This document shows positions 41,348 through 49,539 of a DNA stretch of 64,000 nucleotides, one piece after another (the first letter of the stretch is position 1; each line of letters starts with the position of its first letter). The stretch spans positions 1-64,000 of the forward strand of contig CAYJOD010000024.1 of assembly GCA_964371655.1 (NCBI GenBank), read 5' to 3'. The notes below the pieces were generated by a model. It was not told where the DNA came from, did no database searches, and worked only from the letters and a program-made list of their open reading frames with translations. The position numbers and the translations under genes were made by a program. The stretch comes from CAZGSN01 sp964371655. GTDB taxonomy: Bacteria; Desulfobacterota; Binatia; HRBIN30.

Positions 41348-41365
41348 CGGTCTTCCTCCTAAACC

Positions 41366-41779
41366 TTACACACGGCGCCGCTTCGGTGGGCGACAGCCGT
41401 TGTGCGGGATGGGCGTAACGTCGCGAATCACGCTGACGGAGAAGCCCGATGCCTGCAACGATCGCAGTGCCGACTCGCGACCCGCGCCCGGGCCTTTCAC
41501 GTACACTTGAACCGAGCGCACGCCGGCGTCCATCGCCTTCTTCGCCGCCGCCTCCGCCGCCAGCTGCGCGGCAAACGGGGTGCCCTTGCGCGAGCCTTTG
41601 AATCCGACCGCGCCGGCGCTCGACCAGGCAACGACGTTGCCGGTCGGATCGCTGATGGTCACGATGGTGTTGTTGAACGTCGAATGGATGTGAGCGACTC
41701 CTTCGCTCACCATCTTCTTCGTCTTCTTTCGTTTCGGTGTGGCTACCTTTTCAGGTTTGCCCGCTTCTTCTTTCGCCAT
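41366..41779 (-). CDS. rpsK: 30S ribosomal protein S11
   Basis: 137 residues. After a Lys-rich N-terminal leader (MAKEEAGKPEKVATPKRKKTKKM) comes the S11 core GVAHIHSTFNNTIVTISDPTGNVVAWSSAGAVGFKGSRKGTPFAAQLAAEAAAKKAMDAGVRSVQVYVKGPGAGRESALRSLQASG, ending in the invariant PHNGCRPPKRRRV. It forms part of the 30S platform next to S7 and the mRNA exit. The N-terminal extension is somewhat long for a bacterial S11. Confidence 0.98.
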   Translation of the reverse strand: MAKEEAGKPEKVATPKRKKTKKMVSEGVAHIHSTFNNTIVTISDPTGNVVAWSSAGAVGFKGSRKGTPFAAQLAAEAAAKKAMDAGVRSVQVYVKGPGAGRESALRSLQASGFSVSVIRDVTPIPHNGCRPPKRRRV

Positions 41780-41804
41780 CTTTGTCTACCTCAACACGCC
41801 CTGC

Positions 41805-42188
41805 TCAGCCCTTCGAAGGGGCCGTCTTCTTGCCAGCGATCGCGCGCCGCGGTCCCTTGCGCGTGCGCGCATTGGTGTGAGTACGCTGTCCGCGCGCCGG
41901 CAATCCGCGCCGGTGGCGGAAGCCGCGATACGAACCGATGTCCATCAAACGCTTCAGATTACCCGAAACCTCGCGGCGCAGGTCGCCCTCGACCTTGAAG
42001 GACGCGTCGATGACTTGGCGGATCTTGACCAGGTCCTGCTCACTGACGGCGTCGCTCTTGGCGTCGTACTGAACTCCGACTTCGTTCAGGATCTTGCGTG
42101 CCGAGGGCCGCCCGATGCCGAAGATGTAGGTCAGCGCGACTTCCATGCGCTTATTCCGAGGAAGATCCACTCCTGCGATACGTGCCAT
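41805..42188 (-). CDS. rpsM: 30S ribosomal protein S13
   Basis: 127 residues: MARIAGVDLPRNKRMEVALTYIFGIGRPSARKILNEVGV, GDLRREVSGNLKRLMDIGSYRGFRHRRGLPARGQRTHTNARTRKGPRR. The H2TH-type fold and the basic tail reaching the P-site are intact. The start at 42188 was chosen by homology; the upstream extension is the antisense/other-frame read of rpmJ. It follows rpmJ as in most bacteria. Confidence 0.98.
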   Translation of the reverse strand: MARIAGVDLPRNKRMEVALTYIFGIGRPSARKILNEVGVQYDAKSDAVSEQDLVKIRQVIDASFKVEGDLRREVSGNLKRLMDIGSYRGFRHRRGLPARGQRTHTNARTRKGPRRAIAGKKTAPSKG

Positions 42189-42216
42189 GCTGTTCGCTCC
42201 GCCGTTTCCTTGGTGC

Positions 42217-42330
42217 TCAGCCTTGCCGCTGCTTGTGGCGTGGGTTGGTGCACAGCACGCGAACCACACCCGCACGGCGGATGACCTTGCACTTCTTACA
42301 GATTGCTTTCACTGATGCCCGGACTTTCAC
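42217..42330 (-). CDS. rpmJ: 50S ribosomal protein L36
   Basis: A 37-residue ORF below the usual size cut-off, from a GTG start: (M)KVRASVKAICKKCKV, then IRRAGVVRVLCTNPRHKQRQG. It is the zinc form, with C11, C14, C27 and H32 as ligands. It sits between map and rpsM, the canonical place. Only 24 bp separate it from the map stop, leaving no room for the infA gene that many bacteria carry here. Confidence 0.97.
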   Translation of the reverse strand: MKVRASVKAICKKCKVIRRAGVVRVLCTNPRHKQRQG

Positions 42331-42354
42331 CGTTCACTCCATCCCGTCCTGCGC

Positions 42355-43119
42355 TCAGATCTTACTGAGAACGTAGGGACCACTGTCGGTAACTGCCACT
42401 GAATGCTCAAAGTGCGCGGATCGGCTTCCATCCTTGGTCACCGCCGTCCACCCATCTTCCTTCACGACGACCTCGGGTCGACCCGCGTTCACCATCGGTT
42501 CGAGCGCCAAGACCATTCCCTCCCGCAAGCGCACGCCGCGATCGCGCTGCCCGTAGTTCGGGACCTGCGGATCCTCGTGCAGACGCTTGCCGATACCATG
42601 GCCGACGAATTCACGAACCACCGAGAACCCGTCGCGTTCGACGCGCTCCTGGATCGCCGCCGAAACGTCGCCGAGGCGGTTGCCGGCACGCACCTGGTCG
42701 ATACCCGCCCACAGCGCCTCTTCCGCCGCTTGCATCAAGCGTCGCGACTCCGGATCCGGATGACCGCCGACACAGAGGGTAACGGCGGCGTCTCCGAAGA
42801 AGCCTTTGTAGCAAACGCCGAAGTCGAGACCGATGAGGTCACCCTCCTCCAGCTTGCGCCGCGGCGAGGGGATGCCATGAACAATCTCGTCATTGACCGA
42901 GGTGCACACGCTTTTCGGAAAGACGCGGCCGTTGACCTGGTACCCCTTGAACGCGGGAATCGCATTACGGCTTCGTGTTCCTGCCTCGGCCAGACAATCC
43001 AGGTCCTCCGTGCTCACGCCCGGTGCGACGTGCTCGCCCAACTCAGCGAGCACTTCGGCAACAATCACGTTCGCCTTGCGCATGATCTCGATCTCTTGCG
43101 GAGACTTCAAAAGAATCAT
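42355..43119 (-). CDS. map: Methionine aminopeptidase, type I
   Basis: 254 residues of the pita-bread fold. Metal and catalytic residues are visible in GLDFGVCYKGFFGDAAVTLCVG (two Asp), FVGHGIGKRLHEDPQVPNYG (His), LEPMVN (Glu) and SAHFEHSVAVTDSGPYVLS (Glu). It removes N-terminal Met from nascent proteins. No zinc-finger extension, hence type Ia. Start overlaps the adk stop by 4 bp (ATGA), implying translational coupling. Confidence 0.97.
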   Translation of the reverse strand: MILLKSPQEIEIMRKANVIVAEVLAELGEHVAPGVSTEDLDCLAEAGTRSRNAIPAFKGYQVNGRVFPKSVCTSVNDEIVHGIPSPRRKLEEGDLIGLDFGVCYKGFFGDAAVTLCVGGHPDPESRRLMQAAEEALWAGIDQVRAGNRLGDVSAAIQERVERDGFSVVREFVGHGIGKRLHEDPQVPNYGQRDRGVRLREGMVLALEPMVNAGRPEVVVKEDGWTAVTKDGSRSAHFEHSVAVTDSGPYVLSKI

Positions 43120-43775
43120 CCTTGCAACTCGACCTGACTCAGAATCCGCTTGAAGATCTGATCCTGCCCGCCCACGCCGTCGATCTCGCGCAGGGATCCG
43201 TTGCGCCGATACAGGGCGATCACGGGTGCGGTCTGCCGCTCATATACTTCCAGTCGTGCCACGATGGTGTCTTCCTGATCATCGTCACGTTGGTATAGCT
43301 CGCCGTTGCACCGATTACAGATCCCCTCATTATTCGGAGGATTGAAAATGATGTGGTACATCGCACCACATTCGCGGCACACGCGGCGGCCACTCATGCG
43401 TTTGACCAGGTCTTCCCTGGGCACTTGGATCGACACCACGTGGGCAACCTCGACGCCGAGACGCGCGCACATCTGCGTGAGCGCATCCGCCTGCGCCAAG
43501 GTGCGTGGAAACCCGTCCAAGATGAAGCCCTTCTCACAATCGTCCTCGCGCAAGCGATCTTCGATCGCTCCTATCAATACGTCGTCAGGAACCAGCTCGC
43601 CGCGATCCATGAAGCGTTTCGCCAGCAAGCCCATCTTCGTCTTGCGCTTGACGGCGGCGCGCAATAGATCGCCCGAGGAGATGTGAGGGACACCGAGCCG
43701 CTCCTCCAAGAGCTTCGCTTGAGTCCCCTTCCCGGCACCCGGGGGGCCCATCAAGATCATGCACACTTGAATCAA
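43116..43775 (-). CDS. adk: Adenylate kinase
   Basis: 219 residues. P-loop MGPPGAGKGTQAK (about 8-20), NMP-binding region GDLLRAAVKRKTKMG, GFILDGFPRTLAQADAL, and a zinc-type LID with two Cys pairs (CRECGAMYHIIFNPP and CNRCNGELYQRDDD). It converts ATP + AMP to 2 ADP. Co-transcribed between secY and map. Intact and of family length. Confidence 0.98.
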   Translation of the reverse strand: MIQVCMILMGPPGAGKGTQAKLLEERLGVPHISSGDLLRAAVKRKTKMGLLAKRFMDRGELVPDDVLIGAIEDRLREDDCEKGFILDGFPRTLAQADALTQMCARLGVEVAHVVSIQVPREDLVKRMSGRRVCRECGAMYHIIFNPPNNEGICNRCNGELYQRDDDQEDTIVARLEVYERQTAPVIALYRRNGSLREIDGVGGQDQIFKRILSQVELQG

Positions 43776-43781
43776 CCAGTT

Positions 43782-45092
43782 CTATCCACGTCTGCCGCGG
43801 AGACGGCCACGCTTCATGAACCCTTGATAGCTCCGCGTCAGCATATGGGTCTCTATCTGCGCCATCGTGTCTAGCGCAACCCCGACCACGATCATCAAGG
43901 CGGTTCCACCGAAGTAGAAAGGCACGTTGAACTGGCGGATCAGGATCGTCGGCAGCACGCAGACGACGGCGACGTAGAGAGCGCCGCCGAGGGTAATCCG
44001 CGTCAAGATCCGATCAATGTACTCCGCCGTGCGCTGCCCGGGACGAATTCCAGGGACGTAGCCGCCGAACTTCTTCATGTTGTCGGCGACGTCGGTAGTG
44101 TTGAAGCTGACCGCCGTATAGAAGTAACAGAAGAAGATGATCATTCCGACGTAGCAGAGATTGTACATGAACCCGCCCGGGGTCAGGTACTCGGCAAACG
44201 TCCTGGCAATCGGGTGGTCGATGAAGCCGGCGATGGTCGCCGGAAACAGCAGCAGCGAAGATGCGAAGATGGGCGGAATGACGCCGGCCGTATTCACCTT
44301 GAGCGGCAGGTGCGAGCTCTGCCCGCCATACATCCGGCGGCCGACCATGCGTTTGGCATACTGCACGTTGATGCGGCGCTGGCCGCGTTCGAAGAAGATG
44401 ATCAACCCCACCACGGCGGCCATGAACAGGATCAAGCCCACCAGCACCAACACCCCGAGCTCGCCTTCACGTACGAACTCGCTCGTGGTCGCGGCGGCCG
44501 ACGGCAGGGCGGAGACGATGCCGGCGAAGATGATCAACGAGATCCCGTTGCCGATGCCTCGTTCGGAGATCTGCTCACCGAGCCACATGATGAACACGGT
44601 GCCCGATGTCAGGGTCAACATCGTCATCAGGCGAAATTGATAGCCCGGAACCAGGACGATCGGGGCTCCACCTGGTGTGGTGGCGTGCTCCAGGCCCGCC
44701 CCAATGAACGCGCTCTGAATGACGGCGAGAAGGACCGTGCCGTAGCGAGTGTATTGGGTGATCTTGCGACGCCCAGCCTCGCCCTCTTTCGACAGCCGCT
44801 CCAGGTAGGGGACGACCACGGTCAACAGCTGCAGAATGATCGAGGCACTGATGTACGGCATGATGCCGAGCGTGAAAATGGAGAAGCGCTCCATCGCACC
44901 ACCCGACATCAGGTTCATGAACCCGACGACGGTATGACTCGCCTGGGCAAAGTACTCGGCCAACGCCTTACCGTCGATTCCGGGTGTCGGCACAGCGACC
45001 CCGATGCGGTACACGGCGAGCATCGCGAACGTGAACAGCAGGCGACGCCGCAGCTCCGGGATACGCGATACGTTTTGGAAACCTTCAACCAC
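43782..45092 (-). CDS. secY: Preprotein translocase subunit SecY
   Basis: 436 residues from a GTG that overlaps the rplO stop by 8 bp; an upstream GTG at 45116 is also in frame, but VEGFQNVSRIPELRRRLLFTF is the normal SecY beginning. Ten transmembrane helices are apparent. Signatures include FAQASHTVVGFMNLMSGGAMERFSIFTLGIMPYISASIILQLL (plug and TM2) and NFKKFGGYVPGIRPG-type text (MKKFGGYVPGIRPGQRTAEYID) near TM8. It forms the protein-conducting channel with SecE/G. Confidence 0.98.
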   Translation of the reverse strand: MVEGFQNVSRIPELRRRLLFTFAMLAVYRIGVAVPTPGIDGKALAEYFAQASHTVVGFMNLMSGGAMERFSIFTLGIMPYISASIILQLLTVVVPYLERLSKEGEAGRRKITQYTRYGTVLLAVIQSAFIGAGLEHATTPGGAPIVLVPGYQFRLMTMLTLTSGTVFIMWLGEQISERGIGNGISLIIFAGIVSALPSAAATTSEFVREGELGVLVLVGLILFMAAVVGLIIFFERGQRRINVQYAKRMVGRRMYGGQSSHLPLKVNTAGVIPPIFASSLLLFPATIAGFIDHPIARTFAEYLTPGGFMYNLCYVGMIIFFCYFYTAVSFNTTDVADNMKKFGGYVPGIRPGQRTAEYIDRILTRITLGGALYVAVVCVLPTILIRQFNVPFYFGGTALMIVVGVALDTMAQIETHMLTRSYQGFMKRGRLRGRRG

Positions 45093-45537
45093 GAGTGGGG
45101 ACCTCTGCGGCACCACCCGCCGCTTCCAGCTTCTGCTTGGCGGCGGCGCTGAACTTGTCCGCCTTCACGGTGAGGGCCTTTGTCAGTGTGCCGTCGGCGA
45201 GGACCTTAACCTTTCGACCCTTGACCTTGACCAGTCCGGCGGCCTGCAAGGCGGCACGATCGACGACGCTCCCCGCGTCGAACTTCTCTTCGAGCTGGTC
45301 GAGGTTCACCAGCGTGTACTCGGTGCGGAACGGGCTACGGAAGCCGCGCTTCGGCACGCGTCGCTGCAGCGGCATTTGGCCGCCCTCGTAGCCCGGGGTG
45401 GTGTTGCCACCGGAACGCGAACCGCGTCCCTTATGGCCGCGCCCCGACGTCTTGCCGAGGCCCGAGCCAGGCCCACGGCCGAGGCGCTTGCGTGTCTTGA
45501 CGGCCCCTGGAGCGGGAGACAGATTGCTCAGGTTCAT
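45085..45537 (-). CDS. rplO: 50S ribosomal protein L15
   Basis: 150 residues: MNLSNLSPAPGAVKTRKRLGRGPGSGLGKTSGRGHKGRGSRSG, GFEGGQMPL-type segment (GYEGGQMPLQRRVPKRGF), then the globular L15/L18e domain with VKVLADGTLTKALTVKADKFSAAAKQKLEAAGG. Standard length. Its stop is nested in the start of secY, the conserved spc-operon arrangement. Confidence 0.97.
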   Translation of the reverse strand: MNLSNLSPAPGAVKTRKRLGRGPGSGLGKTSGRGHKGRGSRSGGNTTPGYEGGQMPLQRRVPKRGFRSPFRTEYTLVNLDQLEEKFDAGSVVDRAALQAAGLVKVKGRKVKVLADGTLTKALTVKADKFSAAAKQKLEAAGGAAEVPTRG

Positions 45538-45722
45538 TACTGTTGCACCTCGATCAGGTGATCTACGGTTCGCAGCCGTCCGCGTGTGGGTGCATTATCA
45601 CGCACGACCACCGTCTTGCGCAGGCGTGTCAGGCCCAGCACGCGCAGCGTCTGCCTTTGCCGCTCCGTTCCTCCGATTGGGGAACGAATCAGCGTTACCT
45701 TCAGCATCGGCGACTCGGTCAT
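45537..45722 (-). CDS. rpmD: 50S ribosomal protein L30
   Basis: 61 residues: MLKVTLIRSPIGGTERQRQTLRVLGLTRLRKTVVVRDNAPTRGRLRTVDHLIEV, a complete L30 with a five-residue N-terminal extension (MTESP). One-base overlap with rplO. It stabilises domain II/V of 23S rRNA in the large subunit. Some lineages lack L30, so its presence is informative for placement. Confidence 0.97.
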   Translation of the reverse strand: MTESPMLKVTLIRSPIGGTERQRQTLRVLGLTRLRKTVVVRDNAPTRGRLRTVDHLIEVQQ

Positions 45723-45728
45723 GATGTA

Positions 45729-46247
45729 CTACCCGCGGATCTCTTCTAGGCTCTTGCTGCGAAGCGTCGCGATATCTTGCGGAGCACGCAATTCGCGCAG
45801 AGCGGCCATCGTTGCTTTCACCATGTTATGAGGGTTATTCGAGCCAATGCACTTGGTCAGCACGTTGCGTACGCCGGCGAGCTCGACGACCGCGCGCACG
45901 CCGCCACCGGCAATCACGCCCGTCCCCTCTCCGGCAGGCCGCAAGAGCACGTGCCCGGCGCCAAAGTAGCCTTCGACGCCAAACGGGATCGTCCCGTCGG
46001 CGATGGGAACCGTAAGCAGCGACTTCTTGGCAGCCTCGATGGCCTTACGAATCGCTTCCGGAACTTCGTTGGCCTTGCCCAAGCCATAGCCGACTCGGCC
46101 GAGGCCATCACCGACGACCACCAACGCGCTAAAGCTGAAGCGGCGGCCGCCCTTGACGACCTTGGCGACGCGGTTGATCTGAACAACTTTTTCTTTGAGC
46201 TCGACGCCCTGCGACTCGACTCGTTCTCTGCCTCTGGGAAACGCCAT
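45729..46247 (-). CDS. rpsE: 30S ribosomal protein S5
   Basis: 172 residues: ELKEKVVQINRVAKVVKGGRRFSFSALVVVGDGLGRVGYGLGKANEVPEAIRKAIEAAKKSLL (dsRBD-like domain), then AGEGTGVIAGGGVRAVVELAGVRNVLTKCIGSNNPHNMVKATMAAL. KVVKGGRRFSF is the loop where spectinomycin-resistance changes occur, and it has the wild-type pattern. The start at 46247 was chosen by homology. Confidence 0.98.
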   Translation of the reverse strand: MAFPRGRERVESQGVELKEKVVQINRVAKVVKGGRRFSFSALVVVGDGLGRVGYGLGKANEVPEAIRKAIEAAKKSLLTVPIADGTIPFGVEGYFGAGHVLLRPAGEGTGVIAGGGVRAVVELAGVRNVLTKCIGSNNPHNMVKATMAALRELRAPQDIATLRSKSLEEIRG

Positions 46248-46269
46248 AGTTGACCTTTGGTTCCTCGTT

Positions 46270-46629
46270 CTAGAAAGCCAATCCGGCTTCCCGAGCCGCC
46301 TCGGCAAGGGCGCGAATCCGGCCGTGATACATGAAGCCGTTGCGGTCGAATACGACTTGGTGAATGCCGCGCTCCTGGCATACCTTGGCAATCAAGGCGC
46401 CGACCTGTTTCGCCGCTTCCTTGTTCCCAGTCTTCTTGGTCTGTTCCTTCAGAGCTGGCGAAAGTGTCGAAGCCGCCGCCAAGGTCCGCCCGGTTTGGTC
46501 GGAGATCACCTGCGCGTAAATGTTATTGAGGCTTCGGAACACGCACAATCGCGGTCGCGCGTCGCTGCCTTGAACTCGTCGGCGCACGCGCGTTTGCCGG
46601 CGCTGCCGGGCTAGGGTCTTAATCAACAT
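46270..46629 (-). CDS. rplR: 50S ribosomal protein L18
   Basis: 119 residues: RVRRRVQGSDARPRLCVFRSLNNIYAQVISDQTGRTLAAASTLSPALKE, GALIAKVCQERGIHQVVFDRNGFMYHGRIRALAEAAREAGLAF. It binds 5S rRNA with L5 and L25. Normal length and position between rplF and rpsE. Confidence 0.98.
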   Translation of the reverse strand: MLIKTLARQRRQTRVRRRVQGSDARPRLCVFRSLNNIYAQVISDQTGRTLAAASTLSPALKEQTKKTGNKEAAKQVGALIAKVCQERGIHQVVFDRNGFMYHGRIRALAEAAREAGLAF

Positions 46630-46632
46630 GCA

Positions 46633-47181
46633 TCAACCTCCTGCAGCACCGGCGGCTTTACCGGATTTCCTGCGCAGCACCTCGCCAGCGAAGCGTATGC
46701 CCTTGCCCTTGTAGGGTTCGGGGGGCCGCAGGCGACGAATCATCGATGCGACTTCACCTAGGATCTGGCGATCGATGCTATCCAACTTGATCACCGTCAT
46801 CTTCTCCACCTTCGCCTGCACGGAGGGGGGAAGCTGAAACAGGATCGGGTGCGAATAACCGATGCTGAGATGCAGCGCGTTGCCGCGCGCTTCGGCGCGG
46901 TAGCCGACGCCGACAATTTCGAGGGTCTCGCTGAAGCCAGCGTTGACGCCTTGCACCATGTTGGCGACCATGCGCTGCGTCAGGCCATGCAAAGCGCGGG
47001 CGCGGCGATCGTCGCTCTTGCGAACCACAGAGACGGTCTCCGCCGTCTGTTCGATGCCAAGCTCGTCGGGCAAACGATGCTCGAGCTTGCCCTTCGGCCC
47101 CTGGACCTGAACCACACTATCGTGGACGCCGATCTTGACGCCCGCCGGTATGGCGACTGGCAATTTCCCTATTCGTGACAT
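46633..47181 (-). CDS. rplF: 50S ribosomal protein L6
   Basis: 182 residues with two L6 repeats: MSRIGKLPVAIPAGVKIGVHDSVVQVQGPKGKLEHRLP and GVGYRAEARGNALHLSIGYSHPILFQLPPSVQAKVEKMTVIKLDSIDRQILGEVASMIRRLRPPEPYKGKGIRFAGEVLRRKSGKA. The EPYKGKGI box is the family's hallmark. It sits near the sarcin-ricin loop. Confidence 0.98.
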   Translation of the reverse strand: MSRIGKLPVAIPAGVKIGVHDSVVQVQGPKGKLEHRLPDELGIEQTAETVSVVRKSDDRRARALHGLTQRMVANMVQGVNAGFSETLEIVGVGYRAEARGNALHLSIGYSHPILFQLPPSVQAKVEKMTVIKLDSIDRQILGEVASMIRRLRPPEPYKGKGIRFAGEVLRRKSGKAAGAAGG

Positions 47182-47192
47182 CGGATCAGCAC

Positions 47193-47591
47193 CTAATAGA
47201 TGGAAAGAAGGATCTCGCCCCCGACGTTCTGTTTACGGGCAGCGCGATCGGACAAAAGGCCCGCTGGAGTCGAAAGAACGTTGACGCCGAAACCACCGCG
47301 AACCGGCGGGATCTCCTTGGCGCCGACATAGATGCGCAGGCTGGGCCGGCTGACGCGACGGATCTCGGTGATCGCGGAGCGGTTCTGGCTATCGTATTTG
47401 AGCCAGATCCGGATGATTTGATGTCCGGCCTGTTCGACTACGCTGTACTCTTTCACGAAGCCTTCATCGATCAGCAATTGGACGATGCGCGTCTTCACGC
47501 GCGACCAGGGAACCTCGACCTGTTCCTTGCGTGCGCGGGCACCGTTGCGAATGCGTGTCAGAAGATCAGCAATCGGATCAGTCATCGACAT
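47193..47591 (-). CDS. rpsH: 30S ribosomal protein S8
   Basis: 132 residues: MSMTDPIADLLTRIRNGARARKEQVEVPWSRVKTRIVQLLIDEGFV, and the C-terminal VNVLSTPAGLLSDRAARKQNVGGEILLSIY, where family members read STSxGxMTDxxARxxxxGGExLCxVW. S8 organises the central domain of 16S rRNA and in some species represses the spc operon. Confidence 0.98.
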   Translation of the reverse strand: MSMTDPIADLLTRIRNGARARKEQVEVPWSRVKTRIVQLLIDEGFVKEYSVVEQAGHQIIRIWLKYDSQNRSAITEIRRVSRPSLRIYVGAKEIPPVRGGFGVNVLSTPAGLLSDRAARKQNVGGEILLSIY

Positions 47592-47601
47592 AGTGATTCC
47601 C

Positions 47602-47787
47602 CTACCAGCTCGCCTTCGTGAGTCCAGGGATTTGGCCCTTTCGAGCCAGGTCCCGCAAACACAAACGGCATAGCTTGAATCGGCGGAAGTACGCGCGCGG
47701 ACGCCCGCAGTTCGGGCAGCGGTTATACGCCTGCACTTGAAATTTCGGCTTTCGCTCCGCCTTGATGCGCAAACTCGTTTTTGCCAC
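47602..47787 (-). CDS. rpsN: 30S ribosomal protein S14, zinc type
   Basis: 61 residues: MAKTSLRIKAERKPKFQVQAYNRCPNCGRPRAYFRRFKLCRLCLRDLARKGQIPGLTKASW. This is the short type Z form with a CxxC...CxxC zinc knuckle (C24, C27, C40, C43), located as usual between rplE and rpsH. It requires zinc; no zinc-free paralogue is in the window. Confidence 0.98.
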   Translation of the reverse strand: MAKTSLRIKAERKPKFQVQAYNRCPNCGRPRAYFRRFKLCRLCLRDLARKGQIPGLTKASW

Positions 47788-47798
47788 TTCAGAACTCC

Positions 47799-48341
47799 TT
47801 AGCTACGGAACGGCATCCCGAGTTCCCTCAACAGGGCTCGCCCCTCGGCGTCGGTCTTTGCCGTCGTATTGATGCAGACGGTCAAGCCGCGAACTTTGTC
47901 CACTCTGTCCAAATCGATCTCGGGGAAGATGACCTGTTCCCGCAGTCCGAGGGCGTAATTGCCGCGGCCGTCGAACGAGCGTTCGGGAATCCCCTTGAAG
48001 TCACGCACGCGCGGCAGCGCGACGTTCACCAAGCGGTCGAAGAACTCGTACATGCGTGCGCCGCGCAACGTCACCATACAACCGATCGGCATACCCTCGC
48101 GCAGCTTGAAGTTGGCGATGGCCTTCTTGGCTTTCGTGACGACCGGCTTTTGGCCAGCGATGGCCGTGAGCTCGGTAACCGCGACGTCCATCAGCTTGGC
48201 GTTTTGAATCGCCTCGCCCATGCCGATGTTGATCACGATCTTGTCCAGCCGAGGGACCTGGAGGCGGTTCTTGTAGCCCATGTCCTTGACCAGTTTCGGC
48301 AGAACCTCGTTCAAATATTTCTCTCTAAGTCGCGCGCCCAT
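47799..48341 (-). CDS. rplE: 50S ribosomal protein L5
   Basis: 180 residues: MGARLREKYLNEVLPKLVKDMGYKNRLQVPRLDKIVINIGMGEA, GQKPVVTKAKKAIANFKLREGMPIGCMVTLRGARMYEFFDRLVNVALPRVRDFKGI, FPEIDLDRVDKVRGLTVCINTTAKTDAEGRALL. It binds 5S rRNA and touches the P-site tRNA. Start 48341 by homology and by the TAGGTAG upstream. Confidence 0.98.
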   Translation of the reverse strand: MGARLREKYLNEVLPKLVKDMGYKNRLQVPRLDKIVINIGMGEAIQNAKLMDVAVTELTAIAGQKPVVTKAKKAIANFKLREGMPIGCMVTLRGARMYEFFDRLVNVALPRVRDFKGIPERSFDGRGNYALGLREQVIFPEIDLDRVDKVRGLTVCINTTAKTDAEGRALLRELGMPFRS

Positions 48342-48345
48342 GTGT

Positions 48346-48666
48346 CTACCTATCCAGCTGTTCCTTGCAGCGCCGGCAGACGCGCACGCTTTGCCCATCT
48401 TCCAAGCGCCGCTTGCCCATGCGTACCGGCCCGTTGCACTTCTCACACATGATCATGAGGTTCGAGAGGTGCAGAGGCGCCTCCTTCTCGATGATGCCCG
48501 AAGCCGCTTGCTGGCCGCGCCCCTTCTGATGGCGCTTGACCATGTTGAGTCGCTCCACGACAACGCGTTCCTCCTCAGGAAGGACGCGGATGACCTTGCC
48601 GGTCTTGCCGCGCTCGCGCCCGGCGATCACCATGACTGTATCGTTCTTACGAATCCTTGCGTGCAT
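48346..48666 (-). CDS. rplX: 50S ribosomal protein L24
   Basis: 106 residues: RIRKNDTVMVIAGRERGKTGKVIRVLPEEERVVVERLNMVKRHQKG is the KOW domain. The C-terminal half has four Cys in CEKC...CRRCKEQ, a possible zinc knuckle seen in several bacterial L24 proteins. It starts large-subunit assembly near the tunnel exit. Confidence 0.97.
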   Translation of the reverse strand: MHARIRKNDTVMVIAGRERGKTGKVIRVLPEEERVVVERLNMVKRHQKGRGQQAASGIIEKEAPLHLSNLMIMCEKCNGPVRMGKRRLEDGQSVRVCRRCKEQLDR

Positions 48667-48679
48667 GAACGCACTTCCC

Positions 48680-49048
48680 TCAAAGCACTTCGGGCGCCAG
48701 TGATAGAATTTTCATGAACTTCTTGGCGCGGAGCTCACGTGCCACCGGCCCGAAGATACGCGTTCCCACCGGCTCCTTTTGGTTGTCGATGAGAACGGCC
48801 GAGTTCGAGTCGAAGCGGATGTAGGAGCCGTCGGAGCGCCCAACTTCCTTCGCGGTGCGCACGACGACTGCTTTCATGACATCACCCTTCTTGACCTTCG
48901 CATTCGGCGACGCCTCTTTGACGGAGACGACGATGATATCCCCGAGCGAAGCATACCTGCGACGGCTGCCACCGAGCACTTTGATACAAAGCACCCGGCG
49001 CGCGCCGGAATTATCTGCAACATTGAGAACCGTTTCTGCCTGCACCAT
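48680..49048 (-). CDS. rplN: 50S ribosomal protein L14
   Basis: 122 residues: MVQAETVLNVADNSGARRVLCIKVLGGSRRRYASLGDIIVVSVKEASPNAKVKKGDVMKAVVVRTAKE, a full L14 with the GARxxxCIxVLGGS box. It forms intersubunit bridge B8 with h14. Canonical length (122). Confidence 0.98.
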   Translation of the reverse strand: MVQAETVLNVADNSGARRVLCIKVLGGSRRRYASLGDIIVVSVKEASPNAKVKKGDVMKAVVVRTAKEVGRSDGSYIRFDSNSAVLIDNQKEPVGTRIFGPVARELRAKKFMKILSLAPEVL

Positions 49049-49075
49049 GGACGATCACACTCCCGCGCGCGTGGC

Positions 49076-49330
49076 TTACACCGCTTTTACGAGGACGGAC
49101 TGCACCCGCCAGCGCTTGTCTCGGCTCAGCGGACGGCTCTCGACGATCACGACGCGATCACCCGTACCGCAGCCGTTGGCTTCGTCGTGCGCCTTCACCT
49201 TTTTGCGGCTCTTTACGTACTTCTTGTACTTCGGGTGTTGCACCAAGCGTTCGACCATCACCACGACGGTCTTGTCCATCTTGTCGCTGACCACGATTCC
49301 TTCGCGGGTTTTCGCTCTGCCTCGCATCAT
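49076..49330 (-). CDS. rpsQ: 30S ribosomal protein S17
   Basis: 84 residues from ATG 49330: RGRAKTREGIVVSDKMDKTVVVMVERLVQHPKYKKYVKSRKKVKAHDEANGCGTGDRVVIVESRPLSRDKRWRV, the OB-fold of S17. A GTG at 49339, overlapping the rpmC stop, would add three residues and ATG 49327 would remove one; the choice is by usual length. Primary binder of 16S h7/h11. Confidence 0.96.
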   Translation of the reverse strand: MMRGRAKTREGIVVSDKMDKTVVVMVERLVQHPKYKKYVKSRKKVKAHDEANGCGTGDRVVIVESRPLSRDKRWRVQSVLVKAV

Positions 49331-49338
49331 GGCTTCCA

Positions 49339-49539
49339 CTACTTCCGGTTGCTGAGCTCGCGCTCGCGGCGAATGGTGTGGATGCGCGCCAAGTCACGCC
49401 TAGTCTGCACCAGCCGTGCCGAACTCTCTAGCTGATTCGTACCCTGCCGAAGTTTCAACATGAACAAAGATTCCTTGAACTCGCGTTCTCGCAGCGCCAA
49501 CTCGTCCGCGCTCAGCTCGCGTATCTCCTTAGCTTGCAT
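49339..49539 (-). CDS. rpmC: 50S ribosomal protein L29
   Basis: 66 residues: MQAKEIRELSADELALREREFKESLFMLKLRQGTNQLESSARLVQTRRDLARIHTIRRERE, two antiparallel helices with the conserved LRFQxATGQLEN-like turn (KLRQGTNQLES). It lies at the tunnel exit and helps bind SRP/trigger factor. It overlaps rplP by 11 bp. Confidence 0.97.
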   Translation of the reverse strand: MQAKEIRELSADELALREREFKESLFMLKLRQGTNQLESSARLVQTRRDLARIHTIRRERELSNRK

